A stretch of DNA of 64,000 nt from Carallia brachiata (Eukaryota; Streptophyta; Magnoliopsida; Malpighiales; Rhizophoraceae): NCBI GenBank assembly GCA_021464245.1, contig JADCRB010000002.1, forward strand, positions 5,534,014 to 5,598,013. The letters run 5' to 3'. How positions within the stretch are numbered: the first letter of the stretch is position 1; every line of letters starts with the position of its first letter. The position numbers were made by a program, and so were the translations under genes. The notes beneath the pieces are model-generated. The model searched no databases. It was given only the letters and a program-made list of their open reading frames with translations, and was not told the origin of the DNA. This document shows positions 25,501 through 39,273 of the stretch, in pieces.

Positions 25501-27167
25501 TCTTTCTCTCCTTCTCTCTCTTTCCTTTTCCATATTTGTTTGCTTTAAAGTGGGTGGCAGTTAAAATTCGGATTAGGAATAAAGATACAAGAGTTTCTCA
25601 ATGGGAGTGAGCCAAACTTGTTGAGGAATTTCAACCTGGCGAATGAAAACTGAAAGAGAAATATTCAGAAAGATTCTTTAAATATGGTTAAAGTAAAATT
25701 AAAATAATATGAGTTATTAAATAATTAAATTTAAAAAAATAATAAATTAATTATTAATTTTATCAAATATACTATATAACTGTTTTAGTATTACTAAAAT
25801 ACAGTAATATAATAGAGTTTAGAAAGGCCTTGCGTTGAAAAATGAATAGGACCTTGGAGAAGAATAATAAGTCAATAGCTCCGTGATTATGTTATTTTTT
25901 CTAGCCTGTGAAGTCTTGGCATTAAGTAATGGAAGATTTAACTTAGCTGCTTACACTTATCCAAGGGAAATACTATTGTACGATCAGTTTTTGTTTCAGG
26001 TCAAATCTGAAACCGTTGCTTTAGCTAAGATAATTTCAAAAAAATTTAAAAGGCAAGTTATAATTACTATTATCAGCTTTAATATTATTTTGGTATTGGA
26101 TCGATTTTTAAAAATATCAAAAAAATTTGCTGATTAAGCTGGCTATTTTTCTTTGCCTATAATCAATTAAGCTAACATAACACCCCCTTCCCCCAAAAAA
26201 GTAAAACATCTTTGTTTGTTTGGTTTTTTCTTGTAAAAGAAATGGAAAATTTAGGAAGACACTTCACATACTTGCCATGAATGATTGTATCGCTTTTTTA
26301 CATATAGTGAGCACACTGAATAATATGAGAAACATGTTCTTAGAGTTTTTTTTTTTTTTATGATATTTTGAAATTGTACCTCAGCAGTTTGAGAGATGGC
26401 AGTGTGAGTGAAATATTAAAATTCAAATCTTAGTTCTTTTAATTAGAAATTATCATTCTAATCACCTCAACTATTGTATCTTTATTAATGTACTTTTTTT
26501 TTTTGATCTTTAGTTCTAGTAATTAAGGAGCCTATACTAAAACATTTAAAGAAAAACAATGAGAAATAAGTTGGAGTTCATACTTATGCTTGGTTGGTAG
26601 AGGTACAGTTATTAACAAACCAATACTCTCAATAAGAGCTCAGTTATTCAACTTGATAAAAACTTGTTCGAACTTGTTTGGTAACGTAAATGAATAATAT
26701 TCCAGCTTATTTAAAGCTTGTTTACTAAACAAGTTGAGTTTGAACAAGAGGTAGTTTGACTCATTTATATTTGTGAACAAATCGTTAAAAACTCAATAGA
26801 AGCTCAATAAGATGTTTACTATAATGCTCAATAAAATGTTCGATAATATGCTCGTGTACAAATTATCCTTGTATTGAATATTAATTTCAGAGTTTTAAAA
26901 TAAATTTTGACTTAAACAAGTCAAGCTAATATTTAGTTGAGATTAACAAAAATTGGAAAAAAAAATTAAATGAGTCGAACCTAAACTCTATAATTTATTA
27001 TTGAGTCGAATTCGAATATTAAAACTCGAATTAAATTTGAATTCAAGTCTGAACATATCAAAAAACTTGATCAATTTATTAAGTCTTAGGTAAGAGAATA
27101 CTTTCCCACTAACATAAACTACGCTTGTCCTTTGTCGTTGAACTTTCTTATAATAAAGGGTGCACCA
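22576..27167. other. Intergenic; AT-rich, repeats only
   Basis: No gene was recognised. A less AT-rich patch at about 24080-24350 is open in one frame but lacks a plausible ATG and matches nothing I know. The stretches near 25040-25200 and 26590-27080 carry repeated GAGTCGAA- and GAACTTG-type strings like dispersed plant repeats. Confidence 0.35.
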
Positions 27168-27905
27168 GTGTTATCAAACTCGGTCTGGCTCGGTCGGTTG
27201 GATAAGAGACCTGATGACTCAACATCAAATCGAACTGGGTCTTATAATCAGATCGAAAGTATATGACTCGGTCAAAATCGGTCAAACTCGACCAAACTTG
27301 ACTAAATTTTTACCAATTCAAAAATTAACATTTTTTTTTAATTCAAAATATTGGATTTTTTTATCCATTTTTTGACATTTATGTCATAATAGTTTACTAC
27401 TTAGTTAAATTATTAATGTATTAATATGTACTTGTTATCACAAATTTGTCATTTGATTTTTTTTTTATATATACTTTTAGTCATTAGGATTTAGAAATTG
27501 ATTTTGAATTCTTACAAGATACAGGTTGTTTGAATAAAAATAATATATTGAATTATTACCAGTTAAATAGAAAACACAAATTAAAATTTAAGATGAAATT
27601 AGAGGCGAATATTTTAAATATTATTTAATGACTAAAAATAAATATATTAAATTATAAAAATGTTGTATTGTTTTAATTTTTACATTTTAAAATTAAAATT
27701 TTTTATTTATTGTAATTTATGTGATGTAAATATTTTATTAAATTAATTTATAATAATAATAATAATAATAATTATTATTATTATTATTATTATTATATTT
27801 TTAATTATTTATGCGGTTCAGCCAATAATACGATAATTGAATCAATGATATGATATTCTTATTTTTTAATCAAGTTATTATTGGGTCGGGTCATATAACT
27901 ATGAC
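27168..27905. repeat. AT-rich element with inverted GGTC-type ends
   Basis: The left end AGTGTTATCAAACTCGGTC and the inverted right end ATAGTTATATGACCCGACCC are imperfectly complementary. The interior is almost pure AT and includes a long AAT/ATT palindrome. It is likely a MITE-class element of the same type as 22148-22575. Confidence 0.4.
27751..27795. repeat. AAT/ATT palindromic microsatellite
   Basis: A run of AAT units switches directly to ATT units, giving a near-perfect inverted repeat of about 21 bases per arm with no loop. It could extrude as a hairpin. Confidence 0.85.
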
Positions 27906-30900
27906 ATGCACGGGACACTAAACAGGCATGCAAATGGCGTAGGCTTATCTCATACACGTGCTGGAAGTTTTGTTGGGCCTCGTGACAGGTTTGGGCTTAT
28001 TAGTTTAAGGAAGTCCATGGGTTCAATGAAAACCTCAGAAATCTGAATGGACTATAAAATTGCTGAGACGCGTTTTTCTTTGTGATGAGCCCATAGGTGT
28101 ACGGCCGTTCTTCAATTCTAAACATTATGGAAAAATGAAAAAATTAGGAAAAAAAATATTACGCTACCATATTTTTATTAATATGATATTTTATTAAGAA
28201 GTGATGTAATGACACGAAAATAGATAATATACTTTTTAGTAAATTAAACAGTCAGATTGTAAAAAAATACTAAAATATTCTACAGACAATATGTTGGGAT
28301 CAATTTTACCAAAAATATGTTGTATCTGTAATTGGATTTTAACCCAAAACGTTAAGCAACAATTTAAGATTTTAACCAAAATTGGTGTTGGTTATATGAC
28401 TCTTTTTCCACACCAGGTTCAAAGTTAAAAATGTGGCCTTTTTTCATATTCGGAATATGTATAATTTTAATCAATAATATCAATTAGCCATTGATCAAGT
28501 GATACTAAGAATCATTTCTTAAGACATTTTAGAAAGAATTTGAATCTTAGAATCGTAGTCTTAGATACCACAAAAAAAAAAAAAAAAAAATTCAATCAAA
28601 GCGAAATTATTTCCAACACTCAAACATGCTCAAGTTGGGTTGAAACAGAAAATTCAATGAATTCAAATGGAAATTCTAGACCCGCAATAAAAAAAATTGT
28701 CTGATTTGATGCGCCAATAAATAAAAAGAAAAATCGTTTTTATTGAATAAAAACAAGGAAAAATATTTTTTGTAAAATAAATCTCAACTTATTTAGACGC
28801 AATAACGCGAATTATACTTTATACAATAAAAATAATTTATAGTGATATAATAGATATACATGTCAGATTTCTTTTAGGTCACATAATGTTATGTGTATAA
28901 TATAAAACATTTAGCGTATAATATAAAACGTTATTGTATTTAGATAAGTTCATAAGATTGTGCATGCATAACCGGATCCAATAGAAAAAAGTGCAAAATA
29001 TGGTCCACAAAGGTTACAAAGAATCTTGGGATCTTAGGTACAATGTTTAGGATACCATTGAAACATTGGGACATTTCTCAATCTTTAGGCCGGCTTCATA
29101 TAAACAAGGAGATATTTCTCGATTTTTTTTTTTTCTATTAGAAAATCTATTGGATTATGAGCTGTACAATTGATGTAGTTTTTCCCTCCCATAAATTTCA
29201 CTCTCTTTTTTCGGGATTTGAATTCAATACCTTTATAATAAAAATTTTGAACTCTAACTACTGAAACGTACCTTAAAAATAAAATATTTCTCAATTAATT
29301 TGTGCGTTCCGTAACAAAGTACGTTAGGTGTCCCTTTTTTCCTTTCCTTCATCTTATTTTCTTCCTCATTATCTGATAATTGAAAATGAAATTTTAAAAA
29401 CATGAAGAAATCATAAAGACAATAACTATTTTAATAAGATGAGTAAAAATTAAGGAGAGTTTTTTTATTTATTATTAAAAATTTATTGATCGTAAGTTAA
29501 AATAATGATAATTTTCTTAATTTTCATAAATCTCATACTTATTTTCTGAAGATAGAAAATCTCAAAAATAAAATTTTAAATTTTTAATATTACAAGTTAG
29601 CGAGAAAAGAAAAATAAATAAAAAAATTGTTATAGAAGGTTACCTTGGGGCCTTCGAAGCCATCGACTTGAGCCCAAGTGGACGACTATAGGACAAACTG
29701 AGGAGTCGGTTGTTAATCGTACAAACAACTGAGGACCAATTGATCCTGGGGTCATGGGCCCGTAAAATGGGGCTCCTAATGGGCTCGAAGCTGTGGGACA
29801 TGGTTTTTCTTCTTTGTTTTTTTTTTTTTTCAATTATTTGAAAAAGTATAAAAGACGGTGATTGTTTTTGGCCATTTAATTTTATCTTGGGTTCCTTTGA
29901 CAAAAGAAACACCTTAGCTGGAGGAGAATTGGAGGTAAAAAAGATTTTTCATCATCTTCGTATTTGAAAAAGGATAATGTAAAAAAAAGATACTCATCAA
30001 TTTTTTGACTGGATATGAGTAAAATCTAAATTATTCAAGATAGTAATTTAGTGACGTAACATATTTTTATATTGGTGACAAAAGTTCAATCCTTACGACT
30101 GCTCTTTCTCCTAACTGATGTGCTAGGTTGCCCTTTACAATGAAATGCATGTAGTGCGCTATGTTCCAAACCCAATAATCGTTGTGGTCTCCAACGACAG
30201 AGCTTCGCTTGGTTTTGTTGACGTTGATAGATTTGTGTCTTTAAAAGTTATTGAATGAGGCACCAAAAAATATGAGTCATTCTGAAATTAACTCATAGAT
30301 CCGATTATGTAATACTTGCAATGAATACTTTTGTTGTTTAAAATAATATAAGAAAAAAAATGAGATGTATGATATTATTAATTTTATCTTAGATTAAAGT
30401 AAATAGGCTAAAGTAGGAGTAGGTACATTAAAGTCATTATCTGATTCGAAACCCCCCCCCCCAAAAGGTGATAGACTCTTGGCAGCAAAAAAAAGTCGAA
30501 ATTATCCAAAAAAATAAAAATGATACTATATATATTTATTTTGACTGTAATGTTATTGACAAATTTTAGTATACTAATAACAAATAAATATCAGTAAAAG
30601 ATCATTGTATTCTAAATAATTACTTCTTTATCTTATATATCATGATAATTATAAATTTTATAATAAATACATTAAAAATAATTTTTATATTTGAATTCAA
30701 ATTTTAAATTGCTTTACTGGAACTAGTTAATCAAATGATTAGCAGAATCCGAATGTATGGGCAAGTTAACCATCCATGGTCGCTTGAATAAAAACTAGTA
30801 AATGTGAATAAATGATGAATAATATTTAAAAGCAAGAAAATAATTGTATAATATAATTAACATGAGTTAAACTTGTCATAAAATAATTATAAGTAAAAAT

Positions 30901-31257
30901 TACAGCCTAGAATCGGCCTGGAAATAATAGTAATAATAAAATGATGATGGTGATGCTTATACAGTAATAATTATAAATATAAAGTTCAAATGAATATATT
31001 AACATAATAAATGACCTGAGGGGCCGCGTGCTTCTGGGGACAACGTTATCTCGCAGGGCATCGTACTTACTTCAATTCAACACGTTGTCCAGATTAAAAG
31101 AAGGTCTATGTTTCATTATGATTTATCATGGCTGCACCTGCACCGACTCTGGGCTCTTCATTTTCTGACAGCAGGTGCTTTCAGGTCCTTGTATCACATG
31201 TGATGTGATTTCAGAAACAGAACTTACGTGGATAAAAAAGGCAATTTACTTTTGAGT
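27906..31257. other. Intergenic; no supported gene
   Basis: AT-rich sequence. A GC-richer patch at 29640-29810 is open on the minus strand in two frames but is not recognised. A run of eleven C lies near 30452-30462. Confidence 0.35.
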
Positions 31258-31650
31258 CTTATGGTCTATTTGTTTTGTTTTTAAGGTAGAGAGAGAATTA
31301 TTTTTTAATTATTATTATAATTATTATTTTATTAATTTTCTTTATTTTTTTACACTTTGTTTTAATTTTTTTATTTATTTAAATAATTTATTTTCTTTAT
31401 CATTTTTTCTTACAAATTACAATTCAATTTTTTTTTTTTACATTTTTTTCTTTACACTCTCCACTTATCCAAACAATTTATTGTTCTCATCACTTTTTTT
31501 TCTCAAAAATTGCTATTCAATTTTCCTCTACACTTTATTTCTCTATATTTTCGTTACTTATCCAAATAATTTATTTTTAACATCACTTTCTTTCTCATTC
31601 ATTTCCTTTCCATACTTTTCTTCTCACTCCAAACAAATAATTAATAATCA
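31258..31650. repeat. Possible MITE-like element with internal tandem units
   Basis: The left end GGTCTATTTGTTTTG and a right end AACAAATAATTAATAA are roughly inverted. Inside, an approximately 75-base unit containing ATCCAAA(C/T)AATTTATT recurs about three times with divergence. It lies immediately left of the Mutator-like element. Confidence 0.3.
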
Positions 31651-31698
31651 ATTTTGTTTAAAAAATTTTCGCTTTTATTAATTTACATCAAAATTGTT

Positions 31699-32010
31699 TT
31701 TCTCAATTAAAATATGTCATTGACGTTACTTTTGTTTGACAAAATCAACCAAATCCTTTAACATGTCGAAATCCATCATTAAGTTTGATGACATGTTAAC
31801 GAAATGAGCTGCCAACTTAGACAGGACCCGCTACAGCAACATGTCACGCCATAAATGAATGCTAACATGGCAACTAAAGTGTAGAGAAATTTTAGTATTT
31901 TTTTCATTCTATTAATGATAAATAATAAAAGGAAATTTTTAAGGAAAATTAAGAATAAAACAACAATTCTTCCTCTCAAATGTCCTATGCTTTGCATAGC
32001 CCCCCATTTT
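31699..32010 (+). repeat. Left terminal inverted repeat of the MULE
   Basis: It matches the complement of 37640-37941 with many substitutions and a few indels. Examples are AATCCTTTAACATG here versus AATCCTTTGACATG, and CATAAATGAATG in both. Confidence 0.75.
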
Positions 32011-32387
32011 AAAAGATTTTGGCCTTCCCAGCCACACTTTTAAAAATTGTCGTACGAAACTCTATAATTCCCCAACTCGTAGCATGTCGACATTTTTCTC
32101 TGGTCGTGCGGTTCGTTCAACAAGCATAAAAGGGAACCCTTCTGATGCAGATGGGGAGACGTGGCACAATTAACAACTTCATGGACAAAAAAAAAAAAAC
32201 CTAGGAAGAAGATTCTAGTCATGCCCAAACTATAAGGTGAGCTTTTAATTAAGCAAACGTATGAAATTAATTGTTGAAATATGGAAAGTATAAAATATGG
32301 ACTGTAAGTGTTTGAGAAAATGCTTGAAAGACAATGGATATTATATGTAGGTTAGTGAAAAAAAAATTCCTATGGAAAGATGCTTAA

Positions 32388-32696
32388 TTTACCGAAGGTG
32401 CAAACGAGGTGATTATTAACCAATGGAGTCAGATTCAAAAGTTAGCGAGACATGTGGAAAGCAAAAGGAAAAGTGAGAGGAGCCAAATTGGACATAGCAA
32501 TTTTTCAGGAGTTGGACATAGCAGTTGCATTGATGATTTGCTTGATGAGGTTAAGAAGATTAGGATAGAAGTTGTTGATAATGATGCTAGAAGAATTCAA
32601 GAAGTTATAGAATTACAAAAGAATTTGGTAATGTATAAGACGACCTGTACAATTTTTGTTGGGTTTTTGGTAGTATTTTGCTGTTATAATTATTAA
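32388..32696 (+). pseudogene. Unidentified open frame inside the MULE, opposite strand
   Basis: An open frame of about 100 codons with no ATG before its last quarter, so it is a decayed exon or a chance frame. The predicted product has a charged middle with coiled-coil character (DDLLDEVKKIRIEVVDNDAR, about residues 53-72) and ends in a hydrophobic segment (FVGFLVVFCCY). That layout fits a small tail-anchored protein. It lies between the left inverted repeat and the transposase, on the other strand. I do not recognise a family. It may be a second MULE gene or a captured host fragment. Confidence 0.25.
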
Positions 32697-33799
32697 CATA
32701 TTGAGGAGTAACCGACCAGTTCAATTAATAAGCAGTGTCTTATTTAATTAGTATGGGAAGAACTGCTGATTTGGTAGTAGATGTTGGATTGAAAGACTTG
32801 ACTTATATTTATTGACTTGTAGCATTTTGCTTTGCTTTTTTCATATTATTTTTTGCTCGTTTATATAACAAATAGGAGTAGAGGGTAAACAAACAACTTT
32901 TATAATCCTAAAAAAGTGCTATAGCATTGTTCCCTAATAATACCGTTACATTATCAAAAAGAGGAGTTTCATCGTATACCCCTAATTACATCCCAAAAAA
33001 TGTTGCACATTGTAGTGGAGTTCAAAGTAGTCCCTTAATTACAAGTCCAAAACCTCTGCACATTAAAGTTGCAGTACAATAATTGCCAAAAATTGCAGCC
33101 TACACACCAAAAAAAGGGGTTAACAAACACATATGGTTATTCTCCATGTGATTCTACTTGCTTGTTTGGAACGAACATAACATATGGTTCATCAAGTTCC
33201 TGGAATAAAACCCTACCCGATGTGTTTTCACCCGTTCATCCTGTTTAAATATCTACCTCCATCTTTTTGGAAGCCTTGCTATACCTTTTGTTTTTTGCCA
33301 TTTGCTAATGAGATATATTGGCAATATTGTTGGTAGCAATAAAATTCAACAAATTATTTAAAGAGAACTCCATAAAAAATTTGTACCTATCTAACTTACT
33401 TGTTGTAACTGTCCAGTTGTAATTGCATCATTGTCCAACCATTGAAAACCCTTTGGTTTAAAAAGCAATTCATATTGGTGCGATCAACATCTACAATTTT
33501 TCTCTTGTTTCTAATGGTCAAGGAATCATGGGATTGTACCAGTCAGTTGAAGAAAAAATAAAGAATAATAGTTATAAAGTTACATTGATGGTAGCAAACA
33601 CATTTTGCAAAAAACCAAGAATTTTCATTGAACATAGATATGGAATCATGGAATTTTCATTTTGGTCTTACATTGAACATAGACATCCTTGTTTCAATGT
33701 TTATATACCGTTTTGCCACAAAATTTTTCCTCCAATTCCTAATTAAGGGCAGCTTATTAAATCATTTTGTTGTTCTAACCATTATTTGTCCCTCCTATC

Positions 33800-36700
33800 T
33801 TCTTCTTTCCCTTTTCACTTACTGGCATTTTGGCATTGGTAGATGTGTCAACTTTAGCACTAAATCTTTCCAAGGTGTGGAAAGATCCTCTTTAGTAGCT
33901 GCACCTCCCTCATTAGGTACAGGTGCAAGTGCAAGTGCATTCACCGGTGCAGGTGTAGGTACAGGTATCAGATTTGCAAACATATTACGTTCTGTTGCTT
34001 TATTGCCAATAAGAGTAGGTATTCACATGCACCACCTAGATTGGTACCAAAATGTTTTCATCCTCACAAATATTCTTGGTTGGCTTGTATGTGTGTCCTC
34101 ATTGCAGCTACATCATTTTCATTTGCATTATCGCCCGCCTATCAAACAAAGGTCATTTTGTTAGTCACTATAACAACATGTAAGAATTAACATGCCAAAT
34201 TTTTATTTTACAAAAAATAGTAGTTTTAACCTCGGTTGCACTCTACAAATGAGGTACCTTACAAGTTTTCTTGTTATGCCCACTCTTGCCACAGCTTTTG
34301 CGCCTTTGCATTTGACCCTTCCTCGACAGCTTGTAAGAATTCCTTGGGCTTATCTTGATTTTTCTTCCTTGATTTTCTTGGCTTCCTAACATTCTACATA
34401 TTTCAGGAAGATGTAACTTTTCCTCCTTCGACCGAGGCCAAAAAAGTTGTCCCCTCACAGGTTGCAGAGATTCTTGGTAAGCCATAAGGAACGCTTCTTT
34501 ATGATAAATGGCAGATATCTCCTTTTTTAAAGGTTTTTTTTTTTACATTGTAGATAGCACAAATTGCATGCTAGCAAGGTATGCCTGTTAGCTCTATGAA
34601 CTGCAAGTACATTTTTTTTTTTTAAGGAATACAATATGTTTGTCTGACCCTTCTACCACTTCATACCCTTCCATCCCATTCCAAACTAGAGAACATTGAA
34701 GGCAAGCTTCTTTCTTTTCTCAACCTTCTCCATGATCATTGAACCAAAGTTTCCCACCCACTTCTTAACACATTTTCTCTACTCAACAAATCAGGCCATT
34801 ATCTTCAACCTTATCTCCTCTAACATGCCAATAATAGGTTTGTGTCTAGCTTTAAAATCTACCCATTAAAAGCCTCACACATATTGTTATCTACAGCATC
34901 ACACAAGGGATTGTTAGTCTGAAGAGCTCTACATCATGTTTCCATAGCACCATGTTACAATAAATCAACCACACATCCAGGTGCAAATCTATCAAGCCTC
35001 TTCAATTGTATCTTTACATCCTAGACATAGGACGATTTGACACATCTCCCAAATTAATACCTCAGATCATGTCTTTTTATCCTTTTGTGGAAATTTATAA
35101 ACACATTAAATACACACAACCTGTGTTCTACCTTGGGAATTACTTTATCGACTATATTCAGTAAGCTCTGTATTTAAAGCAATAAATGTCCATTATTCTA
35201 ACTTAAATTGAATTGGAAGATAAACTAAATAGTAAGCCAACAAAACATAGTTTTTGTTATCTGAAATGATGGTGTAAAAGTCACTATCTTTGAGATGTAA
35301 GTCATCTTCAATAATTTCAAAAACTAAGTCCATGTTTCTCCATTTTTCACTTTTGCCACTGCCTTTGCGATGGGAAACATTTGATTATTTGCGTCTTTTC
35401 CCACTGCAATAAGTGTTTGTCTTTTGCATTCACCTTTGAGAAAACATTTATCTACCCCAAATATGTTTCGGTAGCCAGATCTCCACCCTTCTTTACAAGC
35501 AGAAAAACATATGTAAATCCTTCAAAAAATGGTAGAATCTTCAACTTTTCTGGGGTGGACATTGATCTCACATGTACTCTCATGATTGTTAAGCAGTAGC
35601 TCTTCTTTGTAGTCCCACAATACGACAAATTGCTTAGCGTATGCCCCAGCAGCTGATTTTAGTACCTTTTACCTCATAATTTTGCACATCCCTAAAGTAA
35701 CATATTGTTCATAATTTTGCTTCAAAGGCTCTTTAAATCCTTCAACTTTTATCTAGTAGTGCCAAATCATTGTCCTCAACAGTTTAGCCAGAAATCTTGA
35801 ATTTACCACACTATTCTTGTTGGTTTTTGTGCATTATGTTTTTGGATGTAAGTCTTAACCACATACATGTTGGCGGCCTTCTCAACAGTTGAAGAAACGT
35901 TCCAAGTGAACCCATCCAGGCACCTAGAAGTGACCCTATATGGTTCATTCTTTGTTTGTCTAACACCAAATCCACTATCAAATGCATATTTGGCTAATAC
36001 ATTTTGTAGCTCTTCTTTATTTTTAAACAACAAACCCACATTCCAAGCTGGACACTTACATCTAAGATTATATCTTGTATATATACTTTTCTCGTTATTA
36101 TATCTTTTGTCTCACTTCCACTGTCTTCATATTCATCATAACTACTAGATCATCATATAATAATAGTCACTCTCCAAATGGGAAATATGCATATCATTCT
36201 CCAATTCCATATCCTTGTTGCTTTTATCACCTACTTTCTTGACTTTAGTATCATCATTCTTCCTCTAAAATGTAGCCTTCACTTTGACTCTTATATCTCT
36301 CAATTCTTGTCTCTATGATCTGACGACCAATCCATTGCTTCGATCTTGTTGTTTCCTCCTTTTTTTTTTCACTACTATTCCTTTGGTCATCTTTATTGTG
36401 TGTTGGATCTTCATGGACATTTTTGGCAACTGATTTAGTTATATTAACCCCATCAAGTATTGTTTTACTTCCATTATTTTCTTCAACTGTACCTTCAACA
36501 GTCAAGCCTTTCTATTCATCATGCCCCCGAGGCTTGTGACTCATCATTACTCCTTTGTCCACCATGCTCTAATGTTGTTCAACTTTATCATAATAGTCTG
36601 AGCCATCTCTTCTTCTTGTTGAGCATAGCACACATCCTCAATTGAAGGCAAACTTAGGTACTTTGCAATCACAGGTTCATCAATTAAATGCTCTGAGTAT

Positions 36701-36870
36701 AAGTCTATGATCCCATATTTGGACAAAATTTTCGTCATAATTATCACACTATCATTACTGGACATAAGAATTAAGGAGGCGCTAAATGAAGACCTATTCT
36801 CAGGGATCTTAAAATAAAAACTACCCACATTAGAATACTCAATGAGCTTTTTAGTAATTAACCTCACTTC
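33800..36870 (-). pseudogene. MULE transposase, decayed
   Basis: Minus-strand fragments in the usual order of plant MULE transposases. A PB1-like N-terminal region (36867-36547) includes IIDLYSEHLIDEPVIAKYL. A low-complexity charged linker follows (about 36505-36254). The MuDR N-terminal DNA-binding region (36039-35803) includes YRVTSRCLDGFTWNV. The catalytic MULE region (about 35640-35250) has WDYKEELL, IYICFSACK, then GVDKCFLKG with the first acidic residue, and DANNQMFPIAKA. Around 34890, DNNMCEAFNG is readable. The C-terminal zinc knuckle (34430-34250) has CGKSGHNKKTC. A Pro/Ala-rich tail runs to about 33800. In-frame stops occur, for example after STIF near 35530 and after GETWT near 35330. 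The gene is inactive. Confidence 0.75.
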
Positions 36871-37639
36871 AATATCAATAATTTGTCAATATTTACCTTT
36901 TTAACTATGTCGTTACTTCCACCCTCATACATGAATTCTGGCTTTTCCACAAACCTCCTAGTATGGAAAATCTGAAACTCACATATTCCTCTATTTTGTA
37001 ACATTCTAAAAGGAAAAGAGATTAATGAATCTTAGTCAATAGCCCAACTGATTGGACAGATGTTGTCAACTCAGGGTTTTACAAAGCATAAAACCTTACT
37101 AAAAACATTCATTTTAATAATTTTTATAAATTATTCCTATTATGAAGCATAAAATTTTAATTATAAAACCATTTGAGTTCCTAAACCCTAATTGGGGACA
37201 TAAACTCTAATTAGTGAACTAACATTGTAATTAATAAGATTAAACACAAATTTTGATTTTTGTATAAAATATTTGAAGGTGGCTATAAGGACAACAAACA
37301 AACTATCACAAACCCATAGCTGGTCCCATTATGTCGACCCAACACAAACAGAAGACAAGACAACACACACCCTTTGTATTGAAAGAATAAAAGAAATAAC
37401 AAAATATAAAATAAACAAATTCAAAAACTCCAAAAATAGAAGGGAAATAAGGGATTACCTACGTCCAAACCCTGAAAATCAAAGCTTTTCAATAAATCAA
37501 AGCTTTAATATGCAAAAAGATAAGAAAGAGTTTAGAGAATTGAAGGAATTAAGGTTCTATGATGTTTGTCGACTTTATTGGTTGCTATTAGGTTCAAAGA
37601 TTGCAGAAACGATTGGAAGGTGAGAAACGGTGGGATTCT

Positions 37640-37941
37640 CTCCAACGACTTCGCAACTTAAGGTTTTTCATTTTATTTTATTTTTTTAACCTAAATCTAT
37701 CCTGATTATATTTATTATTAATGGAAATAAAAAAATATTGAAAATTCTTCTACAGTTTAGTTGCCACGTCATCATTCATTTATGTTGTGGAATGCTGATG
37801 TGGAGGGTCCTGTTTGAGGTAGTAGTTTATTTTGTTAATATGTCATCAAACTTAATGGTAGATTTTGTCATGTCAAAGGATTGAGTCGATTTTGTCTAAC
37901 GAAAGTAACATTGATCATTAAGTCTACTTTTAATTTGCCCC
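37640..37941 (-). repeat. Right terminal inverted repeat of the MULE
   Basis: Complementary to 31699-32010. On the minus strand it begins GGGGCAAATTAAAAG and is the better preserved of the two ends. Confidence 0.75.
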
Positions 37942-37969
37942 TCGATTGTTGGAGTGATTATTGGCCTTG

Positions 37970-39271
37970 TGTTGATAATGTGCTCTTACTTTTTATTTTG
38001 ATGAAGCCAACAAGTTGATTTTATTCATTCTTATTTTTATTATTGATTTCATTGATTTACTGATTGCAAGGACATCCTAACAAAATGATAATAAATACTT
38101 GAAGATCAATTCACTAAATTCTTTGCTCGATGATTATCTCATTGCCATCAAATTGTACCGGCCATGAATAATTAGTTTTATATAGGAATCAAACTTGCTA
38201 AATTAGTGGATTCTTCAGTTGATGAGCCAACCAAGCAAAATCACCGTGTGCCTTGAGAAAGCCATGCAAATTTCATGTGTTAACCAAGGGGATATTTGCC
38301 TAAACAACAAATATGGAATGCTAACTATTCATGGAGTGTGTTGGCCATGTACGTGAAGGTGTTAATCTGCCAACCATGAGATGACTAGCAGAACTGTCCT
38401 TTTTAGCATAAGCTAATGTGGAAACTATCCTTATGGATTTGATTTGTCTACGTTAACCATTGACAACCATGTAGCCAAGTATACATGGGTACTTGATTGG
38501 CTCACTAACAGCTATGGAACTTTCCAAATCCATAAAAAATTTTCCGGTGCCAACTGTGTGTCAAAGAATCAAATTGATTCTCTCCAGCAAATCAGTTGAT
38601 CCTTATCTTTAATGCTACTCTGATGGCTCACTCCCTTACACTTATAAATAGGTGCATAGCTCCCCAAAACAATACATATTTGAGAGAACCTTTATTGAGA
38701 AATTAGTGGTGTTTTTGGAGAAATTATTTTTATTGTTGTTTAGTGAGAAAGAAAAAAAGTGCTTAAGTGAGTGGGCTATGTCGTAAGTGTGTGAAGTTTT
38801 AAAAGAAGAGAAAAATAAGAGCAAGAGAGTTCTAGTCTAGAACATAAGCTTGTGTGTATTGTAAAATGGTCGTGGACCTTGTAGCATAATTGTTCTCCTC
38901 CTGGTTAGGGAGTTCAATAGTATATTTGAAAAATTTTCAAGGTGAAAGGTCTTGGAGAGATGACGTATAAATAAGAGTTTCGAACCTCTATAATTGTTGT
39001 GTTTTGCTACTCTCCTTAAACTCTTTTATTTTGTTATTACGCATACACCACACAATTTTTCTTTTCTTATTTCATATTATCAAGTTCTAATTTGCTCTTT
39101 ATTTTTGCTCTCTTATTTATTATCTATAATCATTTTATTTTCTTATGTATACTCCATCTAAATATATATTTATCTATTGCATCATATTTTATAATTATTG
39201 TAGTTATTTCTTACGCTAGTAAGTTTTAATATTGTGTCATTTGACTACCCAGGTACTTTTTGGGACCAACA
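37970..39271 (+). repeat. 5' LTR of the Copia element
   Basis: 1302 bp, TGTTGATAATG to GGGACCAACA. By eye it differs from the 3' LTR at around one base in eight to ten in the first 250 bases, which indicates an old insertion. Confidence 0.85.
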
Positions 39272-39273
39272 AT

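Larger units (their letters stand above)
31699..37941 (-). mobile_element. Mutator-like element (MULE), defective
   Basis: About 6.2 kb bounded by long terminal inverted repeats of roughly 300 bp. The shared core is recognisable in both arms (CATTAAGTTTGATGACAT at 31777-31794 and, inverted, at 37841-37858). The right end terminates in GCCCC; the left end is eroded. Candidate 9-bp target sites are AAAATTGTT (31690-31698) and TCGATTGTT (37942-37950), sharing six bases. Inside, on the minus strand, a decayed transposase reads from right to left. The coding part has several stops, so the copy is not autonomous. Confidence 0.8.

Noticed and set aside
33628..34164. 178-codon plus-strand frame in the MULE
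   Set aside because: Lies antisense to the C-terminal part of the transposase, which explains the region better.
37273..37623. 116-codon plus-strand frame near the right MULE end
   Set aside because: Low-complexity Lys/Asn-rich content in subterminal MULE sequence; no similarity recognised.
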